DNA of 64,000 bases from NCBI RefSeq assembly GCF_029350975.1, contig NZ_JARKMR010000004.1, positions 206,854 through 270,853 of the forward strand, given 5' to 3'. This stretch comes from Maribacter zhoushanensis (GTDB taxonomy: Bacteria > Bacteroidota > Bacteroidia > Flavobacteriales > Flavobacteriaceae). Shown piece by piece: positions 55,160 through 63,999 of the stretch. Below the pieces are notes generated by a model, which had not been told where the DNA came from, did no database searches, and saw nothing but the letters and a program-made list of their open reading frames with translations. The position numbers and the translations under genes are program-made. The first letter of the stretch is position 1, and the number at the start of each line of letters is the position of its first letter.

Positions 55160-56860
55160 ATGAACGGCACTCAATGGATTATTTTTATTCTCATTGTACA
55201 AGTAATACATTTCTTAGGTACTTGGAAACTATACGTTAAAGCAGGAAGAAAAGCTTGGGAAGCTGCTATACCAGTTTATAATGCCATAGTTTTAATGCAA
55301 ATTATCAATAGACCAAAATGGTGGGTAATATTATTATTCATTCCTATAATCAATTTATTGATGTTTCCGGTGATATGGGTAGAAACCATTAGAAGCTTTG
55401 GAAGAAACAGCAAACTAGAAACTTGGATCGTAGTATTGACTCTTGGTTTTTACATCTACTACGTAAACTATTCTCTTGATGTAAAATATATTGAAGACCG
55501 ATCTTTGCAACCAACAACGGCAGCCGGAGAATGGGTTAGCTCAATTTTATTCGCAGTCGTTGCCGCCACTTTAGTACATACCTATTTTATTCAACCCTAT
55601 GTAATACCAACAGGTTCTTTAGAGCGTACATTAAGAGTGGGAGATTTTCTCTTTGTAAGTAAGTTTCACTACGGCGCAAGAACACCTATGACCACTGTTG
55701 CAGCTCCAATGGTGCATGACACTTTACCCGGTTTAGGAGTTCCTTCTTATTTAAAGAAACCACAACTACCCTATTTTAGGCTTCCTGGTTTTACAAAAGT
55801 AGAGAGAAATGACATTGTAGTATTCAGCTGGCCAGCAGATACCGTTCGTGTATTTTTCAAAAAAGAAAAAGGCGTTGACAAGCCAATTGATAAAAAATCT
55901 AACTACGTAAAACGTTGTGTAGGTGTACCAGGCGATTCTCTTGAAGTTCGTGATGGTTATGTTTTTATCAACGGAAAGCAATTAGAATTACCTAAAAGTG
56001 CCAAACCACAGTTTGATTATACCGTTTATAGCGCTAAAGGTGTTTCTTCAAAAATACTTGACAACTTAGGGGTTACTGATTTCACTAGAAAATATTTATC
56101 AGGTCAGCTTAATCAAAATCAAGCAAATGCAATTAACCCATATCTTATGGGATACAAACCAACAGACAATGGTCAATTGGAACTATATACAAAGTCTTCG
56201 GGTATTCCATCTAATGTGATATCCAAATATGGATTTGCATTAAAAGAAATCACAGACCGCCAACGCACAGTTCCATTAACGGCAGATATGGTTGCCTCTT
56301 TGAGAAACAATCCTAACATTGATTCTGTTGTACAGCAGGTAGTAGAAAAAGGAAGAAGAGGTATTAACCTATTCCCTCAGAGTCCTGACTACCCATGGAA
56401 TTATAGTCAGATGGGACCTATTTACATCCCTCAAAAAGGAGCAACGGTAGACTTGAATTTAAAAGTACTTCCGTTATACAAGAAAATTATTAAAGAATAC
56501 GAGAAGAATGAAATTTCAGTATCTGGCAATCAAATAAGTATAAATGGATCACCGGCGACCAGCTATACATTTAAACAAGATTATTTCTGGATGATGGGTG
56601 ACAACAGAGACCACTCTGAAGATAGTAGAGCTTGGGGTTATGTTCCAGAAAACCACATTGTAGGCACACCTATATTTATATGGATGAGTTTTGACAATTT
56701 CACCGAAGGTATCAGTAATTGGAGACCTCGATGGGATCGTATATTTACTACTGTAAATGGTGACGGAGAGCCACAGTCTTATTTCAAGTATTTCTTAATT
56801 CTACTAGTAGCATATTTCGTTGGAAATTGGTTCTGGAAACGCAAAAAGGATAAAAAGTGA
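55160..56860 (+). CDS. lepB: Signal peptidase I with N-terminal DUF5684-like membrane domain and a large insert
   Basis: A 566-residue type I signal peptidase, far larger than E. coli LepB (324). Residues 1-110 form a multi-helix membrane domain resembling DUF5684. The catalytic part starts near 125: box B IPTGSLERTL with nucleophile Ser153, followed by Leu where most enzymes have Met, and box D NYVKRCVGVPGDSLEV with the general base Lys251. An insert of about 200 residues separates this from the final boxes WMMGDNRDHSEDSR and YVPENHIVG. A C-terminal membrane helix (about 543-560) ends in lysines. It removes signal peptides of exported preproteins. It overlaps the WbqC gene by 4 bases. Confidence 0.93.
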   Translation: MNGTQWIIFILIVQVIHFLGTWKLYVKAGRKAWEAAIPVYNAIVLMQIINRPKWWVILLFIPIINLLMFPVIWVETIRSFGRNSKLETWIVVLTLGFYIYYVNYSLDVKYIEDRSLQPTTAAGEWVSSILFAVVAATLVHTYFIQPYVIPTGSLERTLRVGDFLFVSKFHYGARTPMTTVAAPMVHDTLPGLGVPSYLKKPQLPYFRLPGFTKVERNDIVVFSWPADTVRVFFKKEKGVDKPIDKKSNYVKRCVGVPGDSLEVRDGYVFINGKQLELPKSAKPQFDYTVYSAKGVSSKILDNLGVTDFTRKYLSGQLNQNQANAINPYLMGYKPTDNGQLELYTKSSGIPSNVISKYGFALKEITDRQRTVPLTADMVASLRNNPNIDSVVQQVVEKGRRGINLFPQSPDYPWNYSQMGPIYIPQKGATVDLNLKVLPLYKKIIKEYEKNEISVSGNQISINGSPATSYTFKQDYFWMMGDNRDHSEDSRAWGYVPENHIVGTPIFIWMSFDNFTEGISNWRPRWDRIFTTVNGDGEPQSYFKYFLILLVAYFVGNWFWKRKKDKK

Positions 56861-57486
56861 AATTAATTCATCCCTCATATTTTCCCAACATACTCACATT
56901 TAGTTATATCATGCATCACCCAATATGTTGGGAGGTAAACGATAATTACCAAAAGCAGACATTTAGAAATAGAACTTACATTTCTAATGATCGCGGCAAG
57001 CATATATTAAGTATACCCATTATTCATGTGGGTAGAGCGAATGGCAGACAGAAATATAAAGATGTCAAAATAGACAATTCTTACCCTTGGCAAAGGCAAC
57101 ATTGGCGAACGTTAGAGACTGCCTATAGAACATCACCATTCTTTGAGTTTTACGAAGATGATATAAGGCCGTTATACGACCAACCTTACGAAAGTCTACT
57201 TGACTACAATTTAAAGACCATAGAGACCATATTCGAATGTCTTCAGGTACAAATGCCAACTGATAAAACAATTGCTTTTGAGACCACACCAGAAGGCAAA
57301 GAAGATTTTAGATTTTTAATAAGTGCTAAATTTAAGCCCCAACTAAATATAGAGCCCTATACACAAGTATTTGGTGACAGACACGGTTTTACACCCAATC
57401 TAAGTATTTTAGATCTTTTATTCAACATGGGGCCAAATAGTATTGAATATCTAAAACACGAGTTTACCGCGACCTCAAATGATTAG
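56857..57486 (+). CDS. WbqC family protein
   Basis: A 209-residue cytosolic protein beginning at GTG in the overlap GTGA with the lepB stop codon. WbqC-family features seen are the N-terminal HPSYFPNI segment, NRTYISNDRGKHILSIPI (about 40-57), the WQRQHWRTLETAYRTSPFFEFY block with conserved His and Arg, and the FTPNLSILDLLFNMGP C-terminal motif. WbqC proteins occur in O-antigen and other glycan loci; one proposed role is amino-sugar or aminoacyl modification, but the reaction is not settled. It overlaps the DUF6122 gene by 8 bases. Confidence 0.87.
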   Translation: MKLIHPSYFPNILTFSYIMHHPICWEVNDNYQKQTFRNRTYISNDRGKHILSIPIIHVGRANGRQKYKDVKIDNSYPWQRQHWRTLETAYRTSPFFEFYEDDIRPLYDQPYESLLDYNLKTIETIFECLQVQMPTDKTIAFETTPEGKEDFRFLISAKFKPQLNIEPYTQVFGDRHGFTPNLSILDLLFNMGPNSIEYLKHEFTATSND

Positions 57487-57799
57487 GTTCATAGCTCACT
57501 ACGGAATACATTTCATTGTACCGATTGTAATTGCTGTTTACTTCTATAAAGAAAACAAGTTTTGGTCTGCCGTGATACTTCTATCTGCAATTGTAATTGA
57601 TATTGATCACTTTTTAGCAACACCATTGTTTGACCCTAATCGTTGCAGTATCAATTTTCATCCGTTACATAGCCATTGGGCAATTGGTCTTTATTCCCTA
57701 ATGTTTATATATAAAAAAACGAGGATTTTTGGGCTAGCCTTACTACTGCACATATTGGCAGATATAGTAGATTGCTTGTTTATTATTCGGACAACTTAA
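57479..57799 (+). CDS. DUF6122 family small membrane protein
   Basis: A 106-residue membrane protein with about three to four helices. It contains IDIDHFLATPLFDPNRCSIN and the HPLHSHW motif, whose histidines and aspartates resemble metal-binding groups of membrane-bound metal-dependent hydrolases (YdjM-like). That resemblance is only a suggestion. It overlaps the WbqC gene by 8 bases, so lepB, wbqC and DUF6122 appear translationally coupled. Its 3' end overlaps the convergent EEP gene by 17 bases. Confidence 0.78.
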   Translation: MIRFIAHYGIHFIVPIVIAVYFYKENKFWSAVILLSAIVIDIDHFLATPLFDPNRCSINFHPLHSHWAIGLYSLMFIYKKTRIFGLALLLHILADIVDCLFIIRTT

Positions 57800-58811
57800 A
57801 AGTGGCCATTATAGGCTCATGATCAGAAATATTTATACTGTAGTTGTCATGAGACAAGAAGGTAAAACTAGAATCTCCTAAAATCATATCAATTCTAAAC
57901 GGAAATTTCCAAAATTTAATGGTTTCCCCATAACCATGACCAGCTTCTAAAAAGCTATCTTTTAATTCTCCCTTTATATTAAAATAAACTTTAGAAAATT
58001 GGGTGTTATTAAAATCACCACCAACAATAACTGGATAAGGACTGGTTTTAATATGCTCTTTGACAATATCAGATTGTCTTTCCTGTTTATCAAAAGAATC
58101 TCTAAGCCTAACAAACAGCTTATCTGAGCGTTCTTTTTTAATATAACCAGGCCTTATACTTAAAGATTCTAAGTGTAAATTATAGAAACGAATAGTGTCT
58201 TTTTTAAATACAATATCTGCATACACACCACCATTAAAGGTATTTGGAAAATCAAGCTCTCCATTATTAATAATCTTAAACTTAGAAAAAATTGCTAAAT
58301 TTTTACTTGACTCCCCGTCTTTAACTTCAAACTTATTGGCTTTAAAAGGATAGCTTTTCAACATATCACCCTTAACATAATGAGGCTCAAATTCTTGAAA
58401 ATAGATTATATCAGGATTTTCACCTTCAACAAATTCTATCACCTCGGGGCTTGTTATATTCTCCCAATCTCCATGATACTTACTATGAAATCCTAATGCA
58501 TTATAACTTAACAAAGAAATGGTGTTAGTATCAGAAACACTATTAGAGCGACCATTAAACGCAATAAAAGAACCAAGTGTAAAATAACCAAAAACCAAAA
58601 TGGACAATGATAGTAAAAGGTATATCTTTTTACCTATTAACCAGTATAAGAAAAACAGCATATTAACAATAACCAATGCAGGTACCGCTAAACTAATAAA
58701 AGCCAAACTAGCTATAGATGTGTAAGGAACTATACACGCCAAAAACAAACTAAAAGCTACAATCACATTTAAGAACAACATGAGTTTTTTAAAGAAAGAC
58801 ATTCTTTTCAT
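57783..58811 (-). CDS. Membrane-anchored endonuclease/exonuclease/phosphatase (EEP) family protein
   Basis: A 342-residue protein with three N-terminal membrane helices (about 8-80) and an extracytoplasmic EEP domain from about residue 92. The metal-dependent hydrolase motifs are SYNALGFHS (Asn), IIYFQEFEP (Glu), GGDFNNT (Asp/Asn) and SDHEPIMATF (Asp-His) at the C terminus, so the active site looks intact. EEP members cleave DNA, RNA or phosphoesters of lipids and inositols; the substrate here is unknown. It lies 2 bases after the rhomboid gene, at the end of the minus-strand mutL run. Confidence 0.88.
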   Translation of the reverse strand: MKRMSFFKKLMLFLNVIVAFSLFLACIVPYTSIASLAFISLAVPALVIVNMLFFLYWLIGKKIYLLLSLSILVFGYFTLGSFIAFNGRSNSVSDTNTISLLSYNALGFHSKYHGDWENITSPEVIEFVEGENPDIIYFQEFEPHYVKGDMLKSYPFKANKFEVKDGESSKNLAIFSKFKIINNGELDFPNTFNGGVYADIVFKKDTIRFYNLHLESLSIRPGYIKKERSDKLFVRLRDSFDKQERQSDIVKEHIKTSPYPVIVGGDFNNTQFSKVYFNIKGELKDSFLEAGHGYGETIKFWKFPFRIDMILGDSSFTFLSHDNYSINISDHEPIMATFKLSE

Positions 58812-58813
58812 GC

Positions 58814-59695
58814 TTAATTTTCTTTACCCGCTTTAAATAAAAAGTCTTTTTCTGCTTTTGAAAGGCTTTCATAACCAGACTTGCTTATTTTATCTAAAAT
58901 AGCATCTATCTTCTTCTGATGTGTTTTTTTATCATAATCTACCGCTGAACTACTAGTACTACGGGCGGCGCCTTTATTTTTATATACTGTTTTTAATGGT
59001 GCTTTTTTCTCTGAACCCTTAAAGAGGTTGACAACACTATCCATAAACTTTGAAAATCCTGAACCTATATCGTTTCCTTTTGTTAGTTGACTTGCATATA
59101 AGTAACCCAGAAACGCACCGCCTAAATGTGCTAAATGTCCACCAGAATTGCTAATGGGCAACTGTATTAAATCGCTTAAAACCAAAAGAGCACCTACCAT
59201 CCATAGCTTTACATTAAAAAATATAACCCTAACTTCTTGATTAGGTAGATAAGTACAAATAAATATTAAAACCGCACTAGCACCTGCCGAGGCACCTATC
59301 AAAGTAGCATTCACATCAAAGAACGCAGGAAATATATTATAACCCAAAACAAAGAAGAGTCCACCTAAAATGACTCCCAACAAATACACATTTAAGAATC
59401 TCCTTGCATCAAATAGGTTTAAAAAAATACGGCCTACAAAATAAATCATCAACATGTTCCAAAACAAATGACCTATACCTCCATGAAAAAAGGAATAGGT
59501 AACAATTGACCATGGTTGAAAAGCTATGTCAACAATATCATTTGGCAATTCAAACCATTGCACAATAATATTACCTGACAAGCCTAATAAAAAAGGAATT
59601 AAAGCATTTACAATAAAAACCACCACGTTAACCGCTATGAGTTTCTCTGCAATGTTTAATCTACTAAATTGATATTTTAAATCTGGTTGAGCCAT
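58814..59695 (-). CDS. Rhomboid family intramembrane serine protease with C-terminal DUF6576-like tail
   Basis: A 293-residue membrane protein with about six helices. The HGGIGHLFWNM loop (about 72-82) and the GGHLAHLGGAFLGY helix with the catalytic His are rhomboid signatures. The serine helix reads LIGASAGASAVL, where the usual GxSG has Ala in place of the last Gly, so the serine position should be checked. A charged cytosolic tail (about 230-293) ending in DYDKKTHQKKIDAILDKIS is the DUF6576-type extension. It is 3 bases downstream of a second rhomboid gene; the pair follows mutL. Confidence 0.88.
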   Translation of the reverse strand: MAQPDLKYQFSRLNIAEKLIAVNVVVFIVNALIPFLLGLSGNIIVQWFELPNDIVDIAFQPWSIVTYSFFHGGIGHLFWNMLMIYFVGRIFLNLFDARRFLNVYLLGVILGGLFFVLGYNIFPAFFDVNATLIGASAGASAVLIFICTYLPNQEVRVIFFNVKLWMVGALLVLSDLIQLPISNSGGHLAHLGGAFLGYLYASQLTKGNDIGSGFSKFMDSVVNLFKGSEKKAPLKTVYKNKGAARSTSSSAVDYDKKTHQKKIDAILDKISKSGYESLSKAEKDFLFKAGKEN

Positions 59696-59698
59696 ATG

Positions 59699-60442
59699 TT
59701 AGTTCCACCTATTATTATTAAATTGATTTTTTTTCCAATACCACATCATTAAAAATCCGAACAAAGCCCCACCCACGTGTGCGAAGTGAGCAATACCTTG
59801 TCCAAATAGACTGTACCCCGTAACACCGGAAAACAAATCTAAACCTATTAAAACTGGTATAAAGTACTTTGCCTTGATAGGAACAGGTAGAAATATTAAA
59901 AACAATTCGCTGTTCGGGTAAGACATTCCAAATGCCACCAATATACCGTAAATAGCTCCTGAAGCACCAACCACTGGAGTATTGAATGCTCCTAGAAAGT
60001 TATCTATGGTAGCTTTACCCGCTATACCATACCAATCTGTACTATACTGCCCGCTATTGATTATCTCTAGAATACTACTCTCAGATATGCCCGCATCCAT
60101 CAAAGCACTCATACCGGCATTGTAGTAGTAATAATTTACACCAATATGAATCAAAGCTGCACCTAAACCAGCAGATATATAGAAAAACAAAAACTTATTT
60201 CTACCCCACATACGCTCTAAAGGCGTACCAAATGCCCATAAGGCATACATATTAAAAAGAATATGCATAAAACCACCATGCATAAACATATGCGTGATAA
60301 TCTGCCATAACTGAAAATGATCGTTTTTTGGGAAATACAATGAAAACCACTCGTACATCTGTTCGCCATACATTTGTGTAGCAACAAAAAACAGAACATT
60401 AATAATCAGTAAGTGCTTAATTGTTTCTGTTATTCTTCCCAT
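59699..60442 (-). CDS. Rhomboid family intramembrane serine protease
   Basis: A 247-residue six-helix rhomboid with the canonical serine motif VVGASGAIYGIL, a HGGFMHILFNMYALWAFG loop and the catalytic His in GIAHFAHVGGALFGF. It should cleave membrane proteins near the outer end of transmembrane helices; substrates are not known. Its start codon directly abuts the mutL stop codon (0 bases between) and the second rhomboid follows after 3 bases, so the two proteases are made together. The start MGRITETIKH is the only Met before the first helix. Confidence 0.92.
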   Translation of the reverse strand: MGRITETIKHLLIINVLFFVATQMYGEQMYEWFSLYFPKNDHFQLWQIITHMFMHGGFMHILFNMYALWAFGTPLERMWGRNKFLFFYISAGLGAALIHIGVNYYYYNAGMSALMDAGISESSILEIINSGQYSTDWYGIAGKATIDNFLGAFNTPVVGASGAIYGILVAFGMSYPNSELFLIFLPVPIKAKYFIPVLIGLDLFSGVTGYSLFGQGIAHFAHVGGALFGFLMMWYWKKNQFNNNRWN

Positions 60443-62299
60443 TTATATAAATTTTCGTTCAATATCATTCTCTGTAATCGTAATGTATACTTTTTTGTTA
60501 AACGGACTCAAAGTTGTTTCCTTACATGCAAATAAATCGTTTACCAATTTCACTTGAGAAAACTCATCTAACGTTTCGCCCGTTTTCACCGAAAGTGTTT
60601 TTGCCAATGTTTTCGCCAACATATCACTCTGAGAAAAACTATCACCAGGTACTTCTTGTTGAAAATCAGAAATTAGTTGCTCCATAATCATTTGCACTTC
60701 ACTTTCTACAACTAGTACAGGCACTCCAGAAATCTCTACGCCGTTTTCGGTAATTTCACCGAACACGAAACCTACGGTACATAAATTCTCTTTAATCTCT
60801 TTTAGAATATTTATTTCACTAGTAGAAAAAGATAAGGTCAACGGAAAAAGTAATTGCTGACTTATAGCCTCTTTGATGGTGATATTCTTTAAAAAGTTCT
60901 CGTATAATACGCGTTGGTGAGCTCTACTCTGATTAATAACTACCATACCAGACTTAATGGTCGTTATAATATACTTTTTACGCATTTGAAAAGTGGTAGT
61001 AGAATGATCAACAACCTCTTTTTCATCATCAAAAATACTACTATTGACAACTTCAGATTCAAACTCTAAATGGCTAACACCGCTATCTACAGTTGTTTCT
61101 AAACCTGCATATAAATTTTCCCATCCATCCACTTTTGGCTTCGTATAATTACCACCCCCACCAACAGCGTTACTTTTTGATGGCTTAACTGTTTCAAATG
61201 GATTAAACGAAGAATCTACCACAACTTGCGGTACACCCACCTGTTTATTTTTATATGAATATGGAGTATCTAAATTTTGATCTTGCTCAAAGTCTAATGC
61301 AGGCACCACATTAAATTGACCTAGACTATGCTTTACCGTTGACTTCAGCATAGCATAAAGCGTATGTTCATCATCAAACTTGACTTCCGTTTTAGTAGGG
61401 TGTATATTAATATCAATGGTAGCAGGATCTACTTCTAGATTCAAAAAATATCCAGGGTGAGTACCCGGACGAATCAATCCTTCAAAAGCACCCAAAATAG
61501 CATGATGCAAGTAAGGACTCTTGATAAACCTATTATTAGCAAAGAAAAACTGCTCACCCCTACTCTTTTTCGCAAACTCTGGTTTTTGAATATAACCAGA
61601 GATTTTTACTACCTGTGTCTCTTCTTCTACAGGTACAAGTTTCTCATCTGTCTTTCTTCCAAAAATATGTACAATGCGTTTTCTAAAATCATTAGCGGGC
61701 AGTTGAAAAACATCACCACCGTTATTATAAAAATTAAACGCTACATGTGGGTGAGCCAAAGCTATTCTATGAAACTCATCTGTTATATGACGATATTCTA
61801 CCTGATCAGATTTTAAAAAATTACGTCTTGCCGGTATATTGAAGAAAAGGTTCTTAACCAACATTGAAGTTCCTTTAGGAGCAACTACAACCTCTTGGGT
61901 AACTATTTTACTACCTTCAATTTTAATTTTTGTTCCAATTTCATCATCTTCTGTTTTGGTCAGCATTTCTACATGCGCAATAGCTGCAATAGAAGCTAGT
62001 GCCTCTCCCCTAAAACCTTTGGTATTTAAATTAAAAAGATCTTCTGCTTTTTGAATTTTAGATGTGGCATGGCGTTCAAAGCTTAAGCGCGCATCTGTGC
62101 CGCTCATGCCCTTACCATTATCAACCACTTGAATAAGTGTTTTACCACCATCTTTTATAATAAGTTGAATATCGGTAGCACCTGCATCAATGGCATTCTC
62201 CATTAATTCTTTTACCACTGAAGATGGGCGTTGCACCACTTCGCCAGCAGCAATTTGGTTTGCTACATGGTCAGGTAATAATCTAATAATATCTGCCAT
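60443..62299 (-). CDS. mutL: DNA mismatch repair protein MutL, endonuclease motif degenerate
   Basis: A 618-residue GHKL-ATPase mismatch repair protein. Motifs I-III are clear: Glu31 and Asn35 in VKELMENAIDAG, Asp60 in VDNGKGM, and FRGEALASI near 95. The C-terminal domain has NQSRAHQRVLYE (about 454-465) where endonuclease-type MutL has DQHAxxERxxYE, and SPFNKKVY near the end instead of CPHGRP. Nicking residues therefore appear lost. MutL links MutS recognition to strand removal; another nuclease would be needed. It shares a TAATG overlap with the small membrane protein gene upstream. Confidence 0.95.
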   Translation of the reverse strand: MADIIRLLPDHVANQIAAGEVVQRPSSVVKELMENAIDAGATDIQLIIKDGGKTLIQVVDNGKGMSGTDARLSFERHATSKIQKAEDLFNLNTKGFRGEALASIAAIAHVEMLTKTEDDEIGTKIKIEGSKIVTQEVVVAPKGTSMLVKNLFFNIPARRNFLKSDQVEYRHITDEFHRIALAHPHVAFNFYNNGGDVFQLPANDFRKRIVHIFGRKTDEKLVPVEEETQVVKISGYIQKPEFAKKSRGEQFFFANNRFIKSPYLHHAILGAFEGLIRPGTHPGYFLNLEVDPATIDINIHPTKTEVKFDDEHTLYAMLKSTVKHSLGQFNVVPALDFEQDQNLDTPYSYKNKQVGVPQVVVDSSFNPFETVKPSKSNAVGGGGNYTKPKVDGWENLYAGLETTVDSGVSHLEFESEVVNSSIFDDEKEVVDHSTTTFQMRKKYIITTIKSGMVVINQSRAHQRVLYENFLKNITIKEAISQQLLFPLTLSFSTSEINILKEIKENLCTVGFVFGEITENGVEISGVPVLVVESEVQMIMEQLISDFQQEVPGDSFSQSDMLAKTLAKTLSVKTGETLDEFSQVKLVNDLFACKETTLSPFNKKVYITITENDIERKFI

Positions 62300-62598
62300 T
62301 ATGAAGTAAAGAAAATTGTGAGGTCAAAATCAATAATGTAAAGAAAAATAAAAACCAATACTGCAATTATAACAGCCATTCTAATCTTTAAGTTGCGATC
62401 TCCCTTTCTTTTAGAATCTTCGATGGCACTATTAATCTTTCTTTTTAATCCTCGAGATGTATTTAATGTACTACGAAACTGGTCAAATTTAGGCTCCATT
62501 TTAAACGGATTCCCTTTTCCTTTGCCATCATAATACCTAGGATTGTATTCAAATGACCTATTTTTTCGTAACCGCGTTATTTTGCTCAACATCCCCAT
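62299..62598 (-). CDS. Small basic membrane protein next to ribH (often mislabelled riboflavin synthase beta)
   Basis: A 99-residue protein from the start MGMLSKITRLRKNRSFEYNPRYYDGKG; a longer version from 62661 would add 21 unconserved residues. It has a basic cytosolic N-terminal part with the NPRYYDGKGKGNPF motif and one hydrophobic helix near the C terminus (VIIAVLVFIFLYII). Flavobacterial homologues next to ribH are frequently annotated as riboflavin synthase subunit beta, but nothing here resembles that enzyme; lumazine synthase is the separate gene upstream. Function unknown. Its stop overlaps the mutL start by one base. Confidence 0.75.
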   Translation of the reverse strand: MGMLSKITRLRKNRSFEYNPRYYDGKGKGNPFKMEPKFDQFRSTLNTSRGLKRKINSAIEDSKRKGDRNLKIRMAVIIAVLVFIFLYIIDFDLTIFFTS

Positions 62599-62603
62599 AA
62601 CCT

Positions 62604-62611
62604 CAAAGTTA
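62604..62611 (-). promoter_or_regulatory. Possible -7 element just before the small membrane protein gene
   Basis: The minus strand reads TAACTTTG, a perfect TAnnTTTG match, ending 5 bases before the chosen ATG (62598). No TTG at the -33 spacing was found. If used, the message would be leaderless or start at the second ATG (62592). Confidence 0.3.
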
Positions 62612-62718
62612 CTTAAAATAGAAAAATGGGGCATGTTACCAATGCCAAAATTTGTTAACATCTTGCGACATTAACCTGGCACCGTTAAACTTAGTTGAAA
62701 ATTGAACTGATAAAAAGT

Positions 62719-63204
62719 CTACTTATTACCTAAAACTGCCATTTTAATGGCTGCAATAGCGGCTTCAGTACCTTTATTACCATGCTTACCACCACTACGA
62801 TCAATGGCTTGCTGCATGTTATTATCCGTTAGTACACAAAATATTACAGGTACGTTAGTAATAACATTTAAGTCTTTAATACCTTGAGCAGTAGCATCAC
62901 ACACAAAATCGAAATGTTTGGTCTCTCCTTGTATAACGCTGCCAATGGCAATAACTGCATCGACCTTAAGACTCTGGATCATTTTCTTTGAACCAAAAGT
63001 AAGTTCAAAACTACCAGGAACATCCCAGCGGATAATATCAGATTCTTGTGCTCCACAATCCGTTAAAGCTTCAATTGCACCAGAATACAAACCTTCCGTT
63101 ATCTCTGAATTCCATTCTGAAACAACAATCCCAAACCGAAGTCCGTTCGCGTTTGGGATTGTTGCCTTATCGTAAACCGATAAATTTTTATTTACTGTAG
63201 CCAT
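62719..63204 (-). CDS. ribH: 6,7-dimethyl-8-ribityllumazine synthase
   Basis: RibH condenses 5-amino-6-ribitylamino-uracil with dihydroxybutanone phosphate to lumazine in riboflavin synthesis. The 161-residue protein has the substrate-binding SEWNSEITEGL (about 29-39), the VPGSFELTFGSKK segment, the GSVIQGETKHFDFVCD motif with the catalytic His, and PVIFCVLTDNN. It begins at the last base of the TPR gene upstream (ATAATG-type 1-base overlap), so both share a transcript. The next gene, the small membrane protein, lies more than 100 bases further. Confidence 0.96.
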   Translation of the reverse strand: MATVNKNLSVYDKATIPNANGLRFGIVVSEWNSEITEGLYSGAIEALTDCGAQESDIIRWDVPGSFELTFGSKKMIQSLKVDAVIAIGSVIQGETKHFDFVCDATAQGIKDLNVITNVPVIFCVLTDNNMQQAIDRSGGKHGNKGTEAAIAAIKMAVLGNK

Positions 63205-63971
63205 TATTCACCACTTTTAGCCATACCTATAAACGCATCTATAGAATTGGCATTTTCTGAATTTGGAAAATCGTCCTTAATTTTTTGAAAGAATCCTAAA
63301 GCTTTATCCTTATCTCCCATTTCCAATGCAGTTACACCTGCTTTGTATAAAAACTTTGGAGCCGTATAATCATTATCACTGTGATTTACAGCAGCTTCAT
63401 AATACCCTAAAGCATCAGACGCTTGGTCTAATTGCATAAAGGCATCACCTAAACCACCTTTTGCCAAGGCACCTAAAACATCATCATCAGAGCTAAAATC
63501 CTCTAAATATGTTATAGCGTTTTGGTAATCGTTCATATTTAAATATGACATACCTGCACCATAATTTGCAAGATTGGCAGCTTTAGTACCACTATATTCT
63601 TCTATGATATCTAAAAAACCATATTTACCCTCAGCACCTTCTAATGCTAAAGTAAACAATGAGTCTTTTGCAGTTGTTGCAACCAATGCCTGGTCAAAAT
63701 ACTGTTGTGGGTAGTACATCTCATTTGCAGCACTTGCCTCTTTCGGCTTTTCCACAAATTGATCATAAGCCAAATAGCCTAAAACACCAATAGCAATAAC
63801 ACCAATGACACCCAAAATAATATTCTGATTCTTAGAAACCCACTCTTCTGACCTAGAAGCGCCTTCATCTAATGAACTAAAAACTTCAGCTGTTGTGCTT
63901 TCCTGTTCGTCAAATTCTTGCTGTTCAGCCTTTGTTTCAGGTTTATATCCTCTTTTCTTATATGTTGCCAT
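63204..63971 (-). CDS. TPR-containing membrane-anchored protein (YfgM-like)
   Basis: A 255-residue protein with an acidic/polar cytosolic N terminus (about 1-48), one membrane helix (about 50-70, ILGVIGVIAIGVLGYLAY) and a C-terminal domain of tetratricopeptide repeats (about 100-245). The repeats are seen as regularly spaced helices such as YLNMNDYQNAITYLEDF, GLGDAFMQLDQASDALGYY and ALEMGDKDKALGFFQKI. The layout matches YfgM, an ancillary of the SecYEG/periplasmic chaperone network. It leads the minus-strand run through ribH and mutL, and a perfect -7 box precedes it. Confidence 0.88.
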   Translation of the reverse strand: MATYKKRGYKPETKAEQQEFDEQESTTAEVFSSLDEGASRSEEWVSKNQNIILGVIGVIAIGVLGYLAYDQFVEKPKEASAANEMYYPQQYFDQALVATTAKDSLFTLALEGAEGKYGFLDIIEEYSGTKAANLANYGAGMSYLNMNDYQNAITYLEDFSSDDDVLGALAKGGLGDAFMQLDQASDALGYYEAAVNHSDNDYTAPKFLYKAGVTALEMGDKDKALGFFQKIKDDFPNSENANSIDAFIGMAKSGE

Positions 63972-63991
63972 CTGTAAATTTATTGATCGCG

Positions 63992-63999
63992 CAAAAATA
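63992..63999 (-). promoter_or_regulatory. -7 element of the TPR-ribH promoter
   Basis: The minus strand reads TATTTTTG, a perfect TAnnTTTG match 20 bases before the start codon. The -33 region lies beyond the window, so only half of the promoter can be seen. Confidence 0.45.

Noticed and set aside
59774-59779. CACGTG core as a possible parS
   Set aside because: It sits in the rhomboid coding sequence and its flanks do not form the parS palindrome.
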